Made by a program: the position numbers and the translations under genes
Origin: Streptomyces physcomitrii
GTDB taxonomy: Bacteria; Actinomycetota; Actinomycetes; Streptomycetales; Streptomycetaceae
Reading direction: 5' to 3'
NCBI RefSeq assembly: GCF_012273655.1
Contig: NZ_JAAWWP010000015.1
Span: forward strand, 124,001 to 188,000
Length of the DNA stretch: 64,000 nucleotides
Shown here: positions 8,435 through 19,559 of the stretch, in pieces
Layout of the letters: the number at the start of each line of letters is the position of its first letter
Position numbering within the stretch: the stretch's first letter is position 1
The notes under the pieces: generated by a model
Told to the model about the DNA's origin: nothing
Seen by the model: the letters and a program-made list of their open reading frames with translations, nothing else
Databases searched by the model: none

Positions 8435-9177
8435 CTACGCCGGGCCGCCCACGCTCCCGTACTCGGCGATGTCGAGGGCGTGCTTGCGGACCTCGCAGGC
8501 CTGGATGTGGTTGCCGGACTCCTGGAGCAGGTCGGCGAGCCTGCGGCAGACCAGGACGGCCTCGGGCCCGTACACCTTGTGCACGTGCTGGAAGGCCGGT
8601 TCGAGGACCTCGATGGCCTCGCGGAGCTGGCCCGTCTCGGCGAGCAGCTCCGACAACTCCAGCTGTACGGTGAGCAGTTCGCCGCGCCCCTCGCTGACCT
8701 GCTCCCGCAGGGCGAGGCGCAGGACCGGCAGCGCGTCCCGGGTGTTGCCCTCGGCCCGCAGCAGCCGGGCCAGGGTGAGGCCGGTGGCGACCAGGGCGGC
8801 GCGTACGTCGCCGGCGAGCACGGGGCCCGCGGGCACCCCGGCCCGCAGGACGCGCGGCAGCTCCCCGGTGACGGCGGTGTAGCGCTCCCCGTCCGGGGCG
8901 AGCGCGAGCCGGTCGCGGGGCGAGGCCGGCCACATCGGCCTCCACCGCCGGGAGTTGGGGCGGATGGCGGTAGGAGGCGGTGCCGATGAGCACGGCGCGT
9001 TAGCGGGCCGGGGCAGGAAGCGCCGTCATCGGTCGTGTCCTCCCGCTCCAGTTCGGGCCCGTCCGGTTCGAGCCCATCCGGTTCGGGCCTGTCCGGTCCG
9101 GGCCCGTCCGGTTCGAGGACCGCGAGCACGCGCCGCAGCGTCCGTTCGTCGCCCGCCGCCTCCCCGCTGATCTCCAC
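8435..9177 (-). pseudogene. Degraded caspase-like / TPR-like gene (two frame changes)
   Basis: Three partial reading frames line up on the minus strand. The first (9177 to about 9005) reads VEISGEAAGDERTLRRVLAVLE and runs on into a Pro/Asp/Glu-rich linker. At about 9003 the frame shifts to VLIGTASYRHPPQLPAVEAD, which looks like the start of a caspase-like (peptidase C14) domain. At about 8915 it shifts again to a helical frame (SPRDRLALAPDGERYTAVTG to 8435) with repeat-like pairs (ALPVLRLALREQVSEGRGEL, AIEVLEPAFQHVHKVYGPEA) resembling TPRs. The C-terminal frame alone (8435-8935, 166 residues) is open and could still be translated. A frame also reads upstream to the relA stop. Either sequencing error or genuine decay would explain this. 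No caspase His/Cys dyad is recoverable. I read it as a remnant, with moderate confidence. Confidence 0.5.
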
Positions 9178-9233
9178 GCGCGGCTCGCCCCGGCTCAGGA
9201 CGAGGTGCGGGCCCGGCGGCGGGAGAGCTGCCC

Positions 9234-11735
<2,502 letters not shown>

Positions 11736-11925
11736 AGGGCGCTCCTCGGTGCGCGAGCCGGGTCCCCGATCAGGTCCCGGACAACCATGGTAGCGATCGC
11801 CCCGGTACGTCTCGCCCCGAGCCCTGCGCGGGGGCCTGCGGCCGGCCTTGTGAGGGCCCTGGACCGCCTCCGCGAAGGGGCCCTGGACGGTGTCGCGGAC
11901 AGGCTCCTCGGCCGGTGCGCGAACG

Positions 11926-11958
11926 GGGCAGGCACCGGTGGTCGGCCGGTGCCTGCCC
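11926..11958 (-). terminator. Terminator of the small secreted protein gene
   Basis: A perfect 13-bp stem (GGGCAGGCACCGG at 11926-11938, complement at 11946-11958) with a 7-base loop, 57 bp past the stop at 12016. It separates that gene from relA. Confidence 0.8.
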
Positions 11959-12015
11959 GCCGGGTCACGGCTGTCCGGGAGCGGTTCGCCCCGGCAGCTC
12001 AATGCCCCTCGGTGC

Positions 12016-12432
12016 TCAGCGCCACTTGAAGAGGGCGGCGCCCTTGACCTTCATTTCCTTGTGCGCGGCGACATTGCCCCAGGGCACGTTCTTGATGGCC
12101 CCGGTCTTTCCGCAGCCCGCGTTGTACCACTTGGCCTTGCCCTTCGAGAAACCCTTCACCTTGACGCAGACGCTGCCGCGCTCGGCGGCCCACTGGTAGG
12201 CGGCCTTGTACTTCGGGTTGCCGAAGATGGAACAGGTGCTGTCCTTCACCTTGCTCCACTTTCCGGGAAGGCTTCCGGCGTTCTTCCAGGAATTCGAGCA
12301 CTTGAAGCCCACCGAGGCGGGCGCCTCCTGCGACTTGGCCGGTGCGGCCCCGGCCGGTGCCGCGGCGACGGTCAGCGCCGCGGCCGAGACGAGCGTCACC
12401 ATTCCCGCGGAAATCCTGTGCGAGAGAGTCAC
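12016..12432 (-). CDS. Small secreted protein with four cysteines, function unknown
   Basis: 138 residues. A Sec signal peptide is clear: MTLSHRISAG, a hydrophobic core to about residue 24, and an Ala-rich cleavage region near 29-30 (APAGA/AP). The mature chain of about 108 residues is rich in Lys, Trp and Gly. It has four cysteines (about 45, 67, 89, 107), enough for two disulfides, and ends GAALFKWR. It has more A/T-ending codons (Lys AAG, Phe TTC, Asn AAC heavy) than its neighbours. GTG start at 12432 after a strong GGAGGGG. I do not recognise the family. Size and cysteine spacing suggest a small stable extracellular protein such as an inhibitor or binding protein, but that is only a guess. 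Confidence 0.8.
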   Translation of the reverse strand: MTLSHRISAGMVTLVSAAALTVAAAPAGAAPAKSQEAPASVGFKCSNSWKNAGSLPGKWSKVKDSTCSIFGNPKYKAAYQWAAERGSVCVKVKGFSKGKAKWYNAGCGKTGAIKNVPWGNVAAHKEMKVKGAALFKWR

Positions 12433-12691
12433 TTTTTCCCCTCCGTTTTTCTTGCTGTGCTTTGTTGCCGTGCTTTCTTGCTCCGTCGGCCGCTTTCGCG
12501 ACAGCGGCCGGCGTGGTCAAGATCAACTCTGCCAGCAGGATGTACTGAAATCCAGGTATTTGAGCAGAAGTTGAGACTCTCCGGACAATGAGCGGGAGGC
12601 ATGCGGGAGAAGCGAGGGGAACAGCGGCGCCGGAATTCCCGCGTACGTCCGGCGGCTCATCACGTGAGCGTGCCGGGGCGGTCCCGCATGC
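12433..12691 (-). promoter_or_regulatory. Leader region of the secreted-protein gene, with hairpin
   Basis: The 329-bp interval 12433-12761 has no gene. Immediately upstream of the GTG at 12432 is the ribosome binding site. At 12487-12510 an 8-bp inverted repeat (CGGCCGCT/AGCGGCCG, 8-base loop) would lie in the transcript leader. Beyond it, 12528-12590 is noticeably A+T-richer than the surroundings and is the likely promoter; no clear consensus pair could be chosen. The apt terminator occupies the far end. Confidence 0.4.
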
Positions 12692-12737
12692 AGAAGGCGG
12701 CCGTTCCCGGAAAGAAATCCGGGAACGGCCGCCTTCT
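12692..12737 (-). terminator. Terminator of the apt-sec operon
   Basis: A perfect 20-bp stem (12692-12711 with 12718-12737, including AGAAGGCGGCCGTTCCCGG) and a 6-base loop, 24 bp past the apt stop. One of the strongest hairpins in the window. Confidence 0.9.
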
Positions 12738-12761
12738 CGCCCGGTGCGGGCGGGCTGTGCG

Positions 12762-13310
12762 TCAGACCGTGAGCAGGGCCTCCAGCGGGGCCTCGCCGAG
12801 CGCCTTCTCCAGCCGTCCGCGACCGCCGAGGACGCTCAGCTCCATCATGACCACGGCACCGGCGACCTCGGCACCCGCGCTGCGCACGAGCCGTACCGCG
12901 GCCTCGGCGGTGCCTCCGGTGGCCAGGACGTCGTCGATGATCAGGACACGGTCACCGGAGGACAGGTCCTCGGCGTGCACCTCGATCTCCGCGGAGCCGT
13001 ACTCCAGGTCGTAGGACTGGCTGAGGGTGGCTCCGGGGAGCTTGCCCGCCTTGCGGACCGGGATGAAGCCGATCCGGGACCGGACCGCGGCCGGGGCGCC
13101 CAGGATGAAGCCCCGGGCCTCCAGACCGACAATCTTGGTGGCGCCGCTGCGGGCCACCGCCTGCGCGAGTGCCTCGGTGAGCGCCTCGAAGGCCTCCGGG
13201 TCCGCGAGCAGCGGGGTGATGTCCTTGAACATCACCCCCGGCTGCGGATAGTCGGGGACGTCCCGGATGCGGCTGAGCAGCAGTTCCTTCAGCGCGGCCG
13301 TCTCGGTCAT
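12762..13310 (-). CDS. apt: Adenine phosphoribosyltransferase
   Basis: Salvages adenine: adenine + PRPP gives AMP + PPi. The 182-residue product is a normal-length type I PRTase. The PRPP-binding motif is RVLIIDDVLATGGTA (about 124-138), the purine-binding region GLEARGFILGAPAAV and the flexible loop RKAGKLPG. The ATG at 13310 overlaps the secF stop (ATGA), so translation is coupled. The sec-apt-rel order is conserved in actinobacteria, linking nucleotide salvage and the stringent-response locus. It is the last gene of its operon. Confidence 0.97.
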   Translation of the reverse strand: MTETAALKELLLSRIRDVPDYPQPGVMFKDITPLLADPEAFEALTEALAQAVARSGATKIVGLEARGFILGAPAAVRSRIGFIPVRKAGKLPGATLSQSYDLEYGSAEIEVHAEDLSSGDRVLIIDDVLATGGTAEAAVRLVRSAGAEVAGAVVMMELSVLGGRGRLEKALGEAPLEALLTV

Positions 13311-14434
13311 CGGCGCTTCCCCGAGGGGCGGCCGCGCCCGCGGCTGCGGGCGACGGGCTGGTTGCGGGGGCCGACGACCGCGGGTGAGGCGTCCTCGGAG
13401 TCGTCCGCGGTCGCCCCGGTGTCCTCGTCGGCCTCCACGGTGGCCCCGCCGGAGTCGCCCTTGGCCGCCGCTGCCGCGCGCTTGCCGAGCACCCGCTTGC
13501 GCAGCGCCTTCATCTTCGGCTCGCGCTCCTTGAGGTCGGCGACCAGCGGGGTGGCGATGAAGATCGAGGAGTACGCACCGGCCGCGAGGCCGACGAAGAG
13601 CGAGAGCGAGATGTCGTTGAGCATGCCCGCGCCGAGCACGCCGCCGCCGATGAAGAGCAGTCCGGCGACCGGCAGCAGCGCGACCACCGTGGTGTTGACC
13701 GACCGCACCAGGGTGCCGTTGATCGAACGGTTGGCGACGTCGCTGTAGGTGAGCTGGTTCTGCTTGGTGATGTCCTTCGAGCTCTCCTTCAGGGAGTCGA
13801 AGACCACGACGGTGTCGTAGAGCGAGTAACCGAGGATCGTCAGCAGACCGATCACGGTGCCCGGGGTGACCTCGAAGCCGACCAGGGCGTAGATGCCCAC
13901 CGTGATCGTGATGTCGTGGATCAGCGCGATCAGCGCGGCGACCGCCATGCGCCACTCGAAGGCGATCGCCAGATAGATCACCACGAGGATCATGAAGACG
14001 ATCAGGCCCGTCCAGGCCTTCTGGGCGATCTGCTCACCCCAGCTGGGGCCGACCAGTTCCGCGTTGATGCGGTCCGGGTCGATCTTCAGCTCTTCGGCGA
14101 GCGCGTCCTTGATCGGGGTCGCCTCGGCGGTGTCGATGCTGCTGATCTGGATCCGCAGACCGCCCTGGCCGAGTTCCTGGACGATCGCGTCGTGCGAGGA
14201 GGCCTTCTCCGCGGCCTCCTCCGCCTGGGAGACGGAGACGTCCGTCTTCGGGGTGTTGAAGACGGCACCGCCCTTGAACTCGATGCCCATGTTGAGTCCC
14301 TGGACGGCGAGACCCACGATGGCGGTGATGGTGATCAGGACCGAGAGGCCGTACCAGATCATCCGCTTGCCGATGAAGTCGTAGCTGACCTCACCGCGGT
14401 GGAGCCTGGCCCCGAGATCGCCGAGCTTCGACAC
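13307..14434 (-). CDS. secF: Protein translocase subunit SecF
   Basis: With SecD forms the proton-driven accessory complex that helps pull preproteins through SecYEG. The 375-residue protein has six transmembrane helices in the RND-like arrangement. A short extracytoplasmic P-domain follows TM1 (MGIEFKGGAVF is the SecF family signature), and conserved ALIHDITITVGIYAL and TILGYSLYDTVVVFDS segments are present. An unusual C-terminal cytoplasmic tail (from about 310) is Ala/Asp/Glu then Arg-rich. It starts one base after the secD stop and overlaps apt by four bases. Confidence 0.97.
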   Translation of the reverse strand: MSKLGDLGARLHRGEVSYDFIGKRMIWYGLSVLITITAIVGLAVQGLNMGIEFKGGAVFNTPKTDVSVSQAEEAAEKASSHDAIVQELGQGGLRIQISSIDTAEATPIKDALAEELKIDPDRINAELVGPSWGEQIAQKAWTGLIVFMILVVIYLAIAFEWRMAVAALIALIHDITITVGIYALVGFEVTPGTVIGLLTILGYSLYDTVVVFDSLKESSKDITKQNQLTYSDVANRSINGTLVRSVNTTVVALLPVAGLLFIGGGVLGAGMLNDISLSLFVGLAAGAYSSIFIATPLVADLKEREPKMKALRKRVLGKRAAAAAKGDSGGATVEADEDTGATADDSEDASPAVVGPRNQPVARSRGRGRPSGKRR

Positions 14435-14435
14435 C

Positions 14436-16241
14436 TCAGGCCTCCTTCGTGTCGGAAGAGTGGGTGCGGCGGGTGCGGCGCAGCGGCGGCTTGGCGCCCA
14501 GCCGCTTCGGGTCGAGTCCCGACCACGGATGACCGTTGGCGAAGAACTTCTTCCGCGCGAGGATCGTCATCAGCGGCTTGGTGAAGAGGAAGACGACCAC
14601 GACGTCGAGCAGGGTCGTCAGCCCGAGGGTGAAGGCGAAGCCCTGGACCTTGCCGACGGTGACGATGAAGAGCACCGCGGCGGCCAGGAAGGACACGAAG
14701 TCCGAGACCAGGATGGTGCGCCGGGCCCGGGGCCAGCCGCGCTCGACGGCGGGCCGCAGGGAGCGGCCCTCGCGGATCTCGTCCCTTATGCGTTCGAAGA
14801 AGACGATGAAGGAGTCGGCGGTGATACCGATCGCGACGATCGCTCCGCAGACGGCCGGGAGGTTCAGCGCGAAGCCGATCGTCGGACCGAGCAGCGCCAT
14901 GATCGTGTAGGTCAGGGCGGCCGACACGAGCAGCGAGGCGATGGCGATGAGCGACAGGCCCCGGTAGTAGGCCACCAGGTAGATGACGACCAGGGCGAGG
15001 CCGATCGCACCGGCGATGAGGCCCGCGCGCAGCTGCTCCCCGCCGAGCGCCGCGGTCACCGTGGTGACGGTGTCCTCGCGGAAGGAGAGCGGCAGGGCGC
15101 CGTAGGAGAGGATGTTGGCCAGGTCCTTGGCGGACTGCTGGTCGAAGCTGCCGGAGATCTCGGCGGTGCCCTGGGTCAGGGCCCGGCTCACGTACGGGTC
15201 GGAGACGACCTCGCCGTCCAGGACGATCGCGAACTGGTTCTGCGGGGACTGCTTCTTCGCCAGCTCGCCCGTGATGTCACCGAAGGCCTTGGCACCCTTG
15301 TCGTTGAAGTCCATGGTGACCTTCCACCCGGCACCACTGGTGGTGTCGAGCACGGCCTTGGCGTCGTCCACGTCCCGGCCCTCGACCCCGACCGGACCGA
15401 GGATGTACTTCTGCCACTGCTTCTGGTTGTTCTGGCCGCAGCCGAGGACGACGTCCTTGCCCTTCGCGGCGGCGGACTGCTCGGCGGTCTTGGCGCGGGT
15501 GGCCCTCTGGGTGCAGTCGAGCGCCGTGAAGCGCTTCTGCAGGTCGGCGGCCTTCGCCTCCTCGCCGCTCGGCTTCGGCGGCGTGGACTCCTTGTCGGAG
15601 GGCTTGCCCGAGGGGCTCGCGGTGGGGGTCGGGTCGTCGGCCGTCAGGCCCTCGCTGAGCGGGCGGCCCTGCGTGGTGGCCGTGGGGCTGGGGCTCTCTT
15701 TGTCCCCGGAGCCGCCGGTGGCCTTGTCGTCCGGCTCGGCGGCGTCCTTGTCGCCGCCCTTGCCCTTGTCCTTGTCGCCGCCCTTGTCGGGGCTCTTGGA
15801 CGGGTCGGCCGGGGGCTGCTCCTTCTGGGGTGCGCCCGGGGCGAGGGTCAGCACGGGACGGAAGAAGAGCTGGGCGGTCGTGCCGACCTGCTCACGCGCC
15901 TGCTTCTCGTTGCTGCCCTTGGGGATGTTGACGACGATGTTGTCGTCACCCTGGGTCTGCACCTCGGCCTCGGAGACACCGAGGCCGTTGACACGGCGCT
16001 CGATGATCTCGACGGCCGTGTTCATATTGGTCTTGTTGACCGCGTTCTTCTCGCCCGGCTGACTCTTCGCCTGCAGCGTGATGCTCGTGCCCCCGGCGAG
16101 GTCGATACCCAGGCGCGGCTTGGTGTGCCCGGAAGCGAACATCCCCCCGGTGAGCGCCACCAAGGCGATCAGGATGAAAGCCAGCGTACGGCCAGGGCGG
16201 CCCTGGCTGCTGGGCCTCCGGCCCTTCTTCGGTGCTGCCAC
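14436..16241 (-). CDS. secD: Protein translocase subunit SecD
   Basis: Partner of SecF in preprotein export. The 601-residue protein has TM1 at about 18-36 and the signature LGIDLAGGTSITL. The large extracytoplasmic P1 domain is followed by a five-helix C-terminal membrane block (AGLIAGAIGLALVVIYLVAYY, VAIGITADSFIVFFERIRDE). A roughly 95-residue Lys/Asp/Pro/Ser-rich insert (about 134-230) interrupts P1. A pair of cysteines (C243, C268) follows the insert. Such linkers vary among Streptomyces SecD proteins. Start ATG at 16241; yajC is 133 bp upstream. Confidence 0.97.
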   Translation of the reverse strand: MAAPKKGRRPSSQGRPGRTLAFILIALVALTGGMFASGHTKPRLGIDLAGGTSITLQAKSQPGEKNAVNKTNMNTAVEIIERRVNGLGVSEAEVQTQGDDNIVVNIPKGSNEKQAREQVGTTAQLFFRPVLTLAPGAPQKEQPPADPSKSPDKGGDKDKGKGGDKDAAEPDDKATGGSGDKESPSPTATTQGRPLSEGLTADDPTPTASPSGKPSDKESTPPKPSGEEAKAADLQKRFTALDCTQRATRAKTAEQSAAAKGKDVVLGCGQNNQKQWQKYILGPVGVEGRDVDDAKAVLDTTSGAGWKVTMDFNDKGAKAFGDITGELAKKQSPQNQFAIVLDGEVVSDPYVSRALTQGTAEISGSFDQQSAKDLANILSYGALPLSFREDTVTTVTAALGGEQLRAGLIAGAIGLALVVIYLVAYYRGLSLIAIASLLVSAALTYTIMALLGPTIGFALNLPAVCGAIVAIGITADSFIVFFERIRDEIREGRSLRPAVERGWPRARRTILVSDFVSFLAAAVLFIVTVGKVQGFAFTLGLTTLLDVVVVFLFTKPLMTILARKKFFANGHPWSGLDPKRLGAKPPLRRTRRTHSSDTKEA

Positions 16242-16374
16242 CTTCTCGTACTCCCTCTCGGGCCGACCGCCCCCGGATCCGGAGGCGGAGGGCCATGGCC
16301 TGGTGTCGGGACTCCGCGCGGCGTGCGCAGGGGCCGCGGGTGCGCCTCAGGGCGCGCCGCGGTCCCGGCCGCGA

Positions 16375-16830
16375 CTACTTCGCGTCGGACTCGCCGTCGG
16401 TCTTCTTCGGCGAGGCGTCCTCGGTGCCGGCCTCGGCGGGCTCGTCGTCCTTGGCGAGGTCGATACGGCCGTCGTCCTCGGAGTCCGCGGTCTTCTCGGG
16501 CGCGGTCGCGTCGGCGTCGGTGAGGGAGGAGGCGTCGTCCGGCACCTCGGTGCCGTGCACGATGCGGTTGTACTCCTCGTCGTCGAGGACGGCACCCACG
16601 GAGTTCTTCGCGTACACGGCGTGCACGCCGGGGGCGACCTCGAGGAGGAGGGTGTCCTCGTTGACCTCCTTGACGGTGGCGTACATGCCGCCGATCGTGC
16701 GGATGCCGGTACCCGGTTGCACCTGCTCCCGCATCTGCACGGCCTGCTGCTGCTTCTTCTTGGCAGACCGGGTCATCAAGAACATGGCCCCGATAAGCAC
16801 GACGAACGGGAGGAGGGTCAGAGGACTCAC
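16375..16830 (-). CDS. yajC: Preprotein translocase subunit YajC
   Basis: Small membrane protein that associates with SecDF. 151 residues. One N-terminal transmembrane helix (about 2-20, LTLLPFVVLIGAMFLMT) is followed by a basic stretch (RSAKKKQQQ). The YajC core (PGTGIRTIGGMYATVKEVNE, LLLEVAPGVHAVYAKNSVGAV) comes next, then an acidic disordered tail of about 55 residues. It is longer than the roughly 110-residue E. coli protein because of that tail. It heads the yajC-secD-secF-apt group; ruvB ends 166 bp upstream. Confidence 0.93.
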   Translation of the reverse strand: MSPLTLLPFVVLIGAMFLMTRSAKKKQQQAVQMREQVQPGTGIRTIGGMYATVKEVNEDTLLLEVAPGVHAVYAKNSVGAVLDDEEYNRIVHGTEVPDDASSLTDADATAPEKTADSEDDGRIDLAKDDEPAEAGTEDASPKKTDGESDAK

Positions 16831-16996
16831 GGGTGGGTACTTCCTTCATGCGACCGCGCTGGGGAGCGGGGCCTGGTCGACGGGGGGTGGTCGCACCGCC
16901 ACAAGGGCGGCATCGGCGGAGTCTAAAGGAGTCCGCACGCATGGAACAACGCCCGGCATGGCACCGGGGTTCCTGGCCACCTGAGCCTTTGCGCCC

Positions 16997-18076
16997 TCAG
17001 CCCCCGAACAGGTCCTGCTGGGCCCCGCCGCCCGCGGCCGCCGGAGGCGGGGTGAGACCGAGGTGCGCCCATGCCGCCGGGGTGGCGACGCGGCCGCGGG
17101 GAGTGCGGGCGAGCAGCCCCTCGCGTACGAGGAAGGGCTCGGCGACCTCCTCGACCGTCTCCCGCTCCTCGCCCACCGCGACGGCGAGGGTGGACAGGCC
17201 GACCGGGCCGCCGCCGAAGAGTTTGAGCAGCGCGCCGAGCACCGCCCGGTCGAGCCGGTCGAGGCCGCGCTCGTCGACCTCGTAGACGGCGAGGGCCGCC
17301 GCGGCGATCTCCTGGGTGATCGCCCCGTCCGCCTTGACCTGCGCGTAGTCCCGGACCCTGCGCAGCAGCCGGTTGGCGATCCGGGGGGTGCCGCGGGAGC
17401 GTCCGGCGATCTCCGCGGCGCCCGCGCCGTCGACCCGCACGTCGAGCAGTCCGGCCGAGCGGTGGACGACCCGGTGCAGCTCGGCGGGCTCGTAGAACTC
17501 CATGTGCGCGGTGAAGCCGAAGCGGTCGCGCAGCGGCGGGGGCAGCAGTCCGGCCCGGGTGGTGGCGCCGACCAGGGTGAACGGCGGCAGTTCGAGGGGG
17601 ATGGCGGTGGCGCCCGGGCCCTTGCCGACGATCACGTCGACACGGAAGTCCTCCATGGCCATGTAGAGCATCTCCTCGGCCGGGCGGGACATCCGGTGGA
17701 TCTCGTCGAGGAAGAGGACCTCGCCCTCCTGGAGGGAGGAGAGGATCGCGGCGAGGTCGCCCGCGTGCTGGATGGCCGGGCCGCTGGTGATGCGGATCGG
17801 GGCGCCCATCTCGGCGGCGATGATCATGGAGAGGGTGGTCTTGCCGAGCCCGGGGGCGCCGGAGAGCAGGACGTGGTCGGCGGTGGCGCCGCGCTGCCGG
17901 GCGGCCCGCAGGACGAGGTCGAGCTGCTCACGCACCCGCTCCTGGCCGACGAACTCGCCGAGGGACTTGGGGCGCAGGGCCGCCTCGACGGCCTGGTCCT
18001 CGCCGTCGGCGTCGGCGCCGACGAGCCGGGCCTCGGCGCTGTCCTCGGCGGCGTCAGAGGTGTCGTCCCAGTTCAC
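16997..18076 (-). CDS. ruvB: Holliday junction branch migration ATPase RuvB
   Basis: Hexameric AAA+ motor that drives branch migration at Holliday junctions with RuvA. The 359-residue product has Walker A SGAPGLGKTTL (about 71-81) and Walker B VLFLDEIHRMSRP. Sensor 1 is LVGATTRAGLLPPPLRDRFG, the arginine finger region is RSRGTPRIANRLLRRVRDYA, and a C-terminal winged helix follows. The N-terminal 30 acidic residues are a Streptomyces-type extension. GTG start at 18076, 150 bp after the ruvA stop. Confidence 0.97.
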   Translation of the reverse strand: MNWDDTSDAAEDSAEARLVGADADGEDQAVEAALRPKSLGEFVGQERVREQLDLVLRAARQRGATADHVLLSGAPGLGKTTLSMIIAAEMGAPIRITSGPAIQHAGDLAAILSSLQEGEVLFLDEIHRMSRPAEEMLYMAMEDFRVDVIVGKGPGATAIPLELPPFTLVGATTRAGLLPPPLRDRFGFTAHMEFYEPAELHRVVHRSAGLLDVRVDGAGAAEIAGRSRGTPRIANRLLRRVRDYAQVKADGAITQEIAAAALAVYEVDERGLDRLDRAVLGALLKLFGGGPVGLSTLAVAVGEERETVEEVAEPFLVREGLLARTPRGRVATPAAWAHLGLTPPPAAAGGGAQQDLFGG

Positions 18077-18226
18077 GGGTGGTGGCCTCGCGGGGTCGGG
18101 GCGGTCGGGGCCGCCGGTGTGCGTGGGGGTGCGGGGGTACGCGGGAGGGGTGCCCCCGGGGCGCGGGGCGTCAACTGTGCCCCGGGAATTTCCCCACTTC
18201 GGGGGAGCGCGGTGCCCGCCGCCCGC

Positions 18227-18835
18227 TCATCGGGTCCGGTTCAGGGTCTGCAGGGCCGCCTTGAGCAGCGGGCCGATCTGCGGTGCGCCGCCGCCGCTCT
18301 CGGCCTGCGGGGCGACCGCGGCCACCGCCTCGTCGGCCTCGCGGGTGGCGTAGCCGAGGCCGATCAGGGCGGCGTGCAGCTGGTCCTGCCAGCCCGCGGT
18401 GACCGGGGCGCCCACCGCGGGGCCGGTGCCGAGCGGGGCGCCGAGCCGGTCCTTCAGCTCCAGGAGCAGCTTCTGCGCCCCCTTCTTGCCGATGCCGGGG
18501 ACCGCGGTCAGCGCCTTCTCGTCGGCAGTGGCGACGGCGCGGCGCAGGGCGTCGGGGCTGTGCACGGCGAGCATGGCCTGGGCGAGCCGGGGCCCGACCC
18601 CGCTCGCGGTCTGGAGCAGTTCGAAGGTGGACCGCTCGTCGTCGTCGGCGAAGCCGTAGAGGGTGAGCGAGTCCTCGCGGACGACGAGGGAGGTGGCGAG
18701 CCTGGCCTGCTGGCCGAGGCGGAGCGCGGACAGGGTGCCGGGGGTGCACTGCACCGCCATGCCGATGCCGCCGACCTCGACCACGGCGCTGTCGGGGGCG
18801 AGCGCGGCCACCGGGCCGCTGACGAAGGCGATCAT
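18227..18835 (-). CDS. ruvA: Holliday junction DNA helicase subunit RuvA
   Basis: Tetrameric junction-binding protein that loads RuvB. 202 residues, normal length. It has an OB-fold N-terminus (MIAFVSGPVAALAPDSAVVE), paired helix-hairpin-helix motifs in the middle (LLQTASGVGPRLAQAML, LTAVPGIGKKGAQKLLLELK) and a C-terminal RuvB-binding domain (ALIGLGYATREADEAVAAV). The ATG at 18835 overlaps the ruvC stop in an ATGA, so the two are translationally coupled. Confidence 0.97.
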   Translation of the reverse strand: MIAFVSGPVAALAPDSAVVEVGGIGMAVQCTPGTLSALRLGQQARLATSLVVREDSLTLYGFADDDERSTFELLQTASGVGPRLAQAMLAVHSPDALRRAVATADEKALTAVPGIGKKGAQKLLLELKDRLGAPLGTGPAVGAPVTAGWQDQLHAALIGLGYATREADEAVAAVAPQAESGGGAPQIGPLLKAALQTLNRTR

Positions 18836-19383
18836 CGCCTGACCTTTCGTACGGACGCGGGGGCGGGCGCGCGGCGGGCGGCGGCCTGGGCCTCGGCGAG
18901 CCGGTTCTGCGCGGGCGCGCGCCAGATGTGGCAGATGGCGAGGGCGAGGGCGTCGGCGGCATCCGCGGGCTTCGGCGGGGCGGCGAGGCGCAGGAGCCGG
19001 GTGACCATGGCGCCGACCTGGGCCTTGTCGGCGCGGCCGTTCCCGGTGACGGCGGCCTTCACCTCGCTCGGGGTGTGCAGGGCCACCGGCAGTCCGCGGC
19101 GGGCCGCGCAGAGCATGGCGACCGCGCTGGCCTGGGCGGTGCCCATCACGGTGCGGACGTTGTGCTGGCTGAACACCCGCTCCACGGCGACGAGTTCGGG
19201 CCGGTGCTCGTCCAGCCACTCCTCGATGCCGCGCTCGATCGCGACCAGCCGCAGCGGGGTGTCCACCTCGGCGGGGGTGCGCACCACGCCGACGCCGAGC
19301 ATGGTCAGGGGCCGGCCCGCGGCGCCCTCCACGACGCCGACGCCGCACCGGGTGAGCCCCGGGTCCACGCCGAGTACCCGCAT
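18832..19383 (-). CDS. ruvC: Crossover junction endodeoxyribonuclease RuvC
   Basis: Resolves Holliday junctions by symmetric nicking. 183 residues. The first catalytic aspartate is D7 in MRVLGVDPGLTRCG. Other conserved segments are VAVERVFSQHNVRTVMGTAQ (catalytic Glu), YxPSEVK-like HTPSEVKAAVTGNGRADKAQ and the final acidic pair in DAADALALAICHIW. Start ATG at 19383. The 176-bp gap to yebC contains a terminator hairpin, so ruvCAB probably has its own promoter. Confidence 0.97.
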   Translation of the reverse strand: MRVLGVDPGLTRCGVGVVEGAAGRPLTMLGVGVVRTPAEVDTPLRLVAIERGIEEWLDEHRPELVAVERVFSQHNVRTVMGTAQASAVAMLCAARRGLPVALHTPSEVKAAVTGNGRADKAQVGAMVTRLLRLAAPPKPADAADALALAICHIWRAPAQNRLAEAQAAARRAPAPASVRKVRR

Positions 19384-19503
19384 GCCGCCCCCTTCCCTCG
19401 CTCAACTGTTTGTGCAGGCTATCGGCTTGGTCCGACAATGGCCGCGCCGACGCCCCCGGCGGGCGCCCGAGGTGCCGACACCCGGGGCCCCGGCACGCGC
19501 GAA

Positions 19504-19533
19504 CGGGCCGCCGGGGTGTTCCCCGCCGGCCCG
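19504..19533 (-). terminator. Terminator of yebC
   Basis: 13-bp stem with one mismatch (19504-19516 with 19521-19533; GGGCCGCCGGGG against CCCCGCCGGCCC) and a TGTT loop, 26 bp past the yebC stop. Confidence 0.7.
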
Positions 19534-19559
19534 CTGCGCTGCGCCGAGTTGAGCCGCCG

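Noticed and set aside
14460..16523. Long plus-strand frame opposite secD and its upstream region
   Set aside because: Shadow of secD; sequence is low-complexity with no motif.
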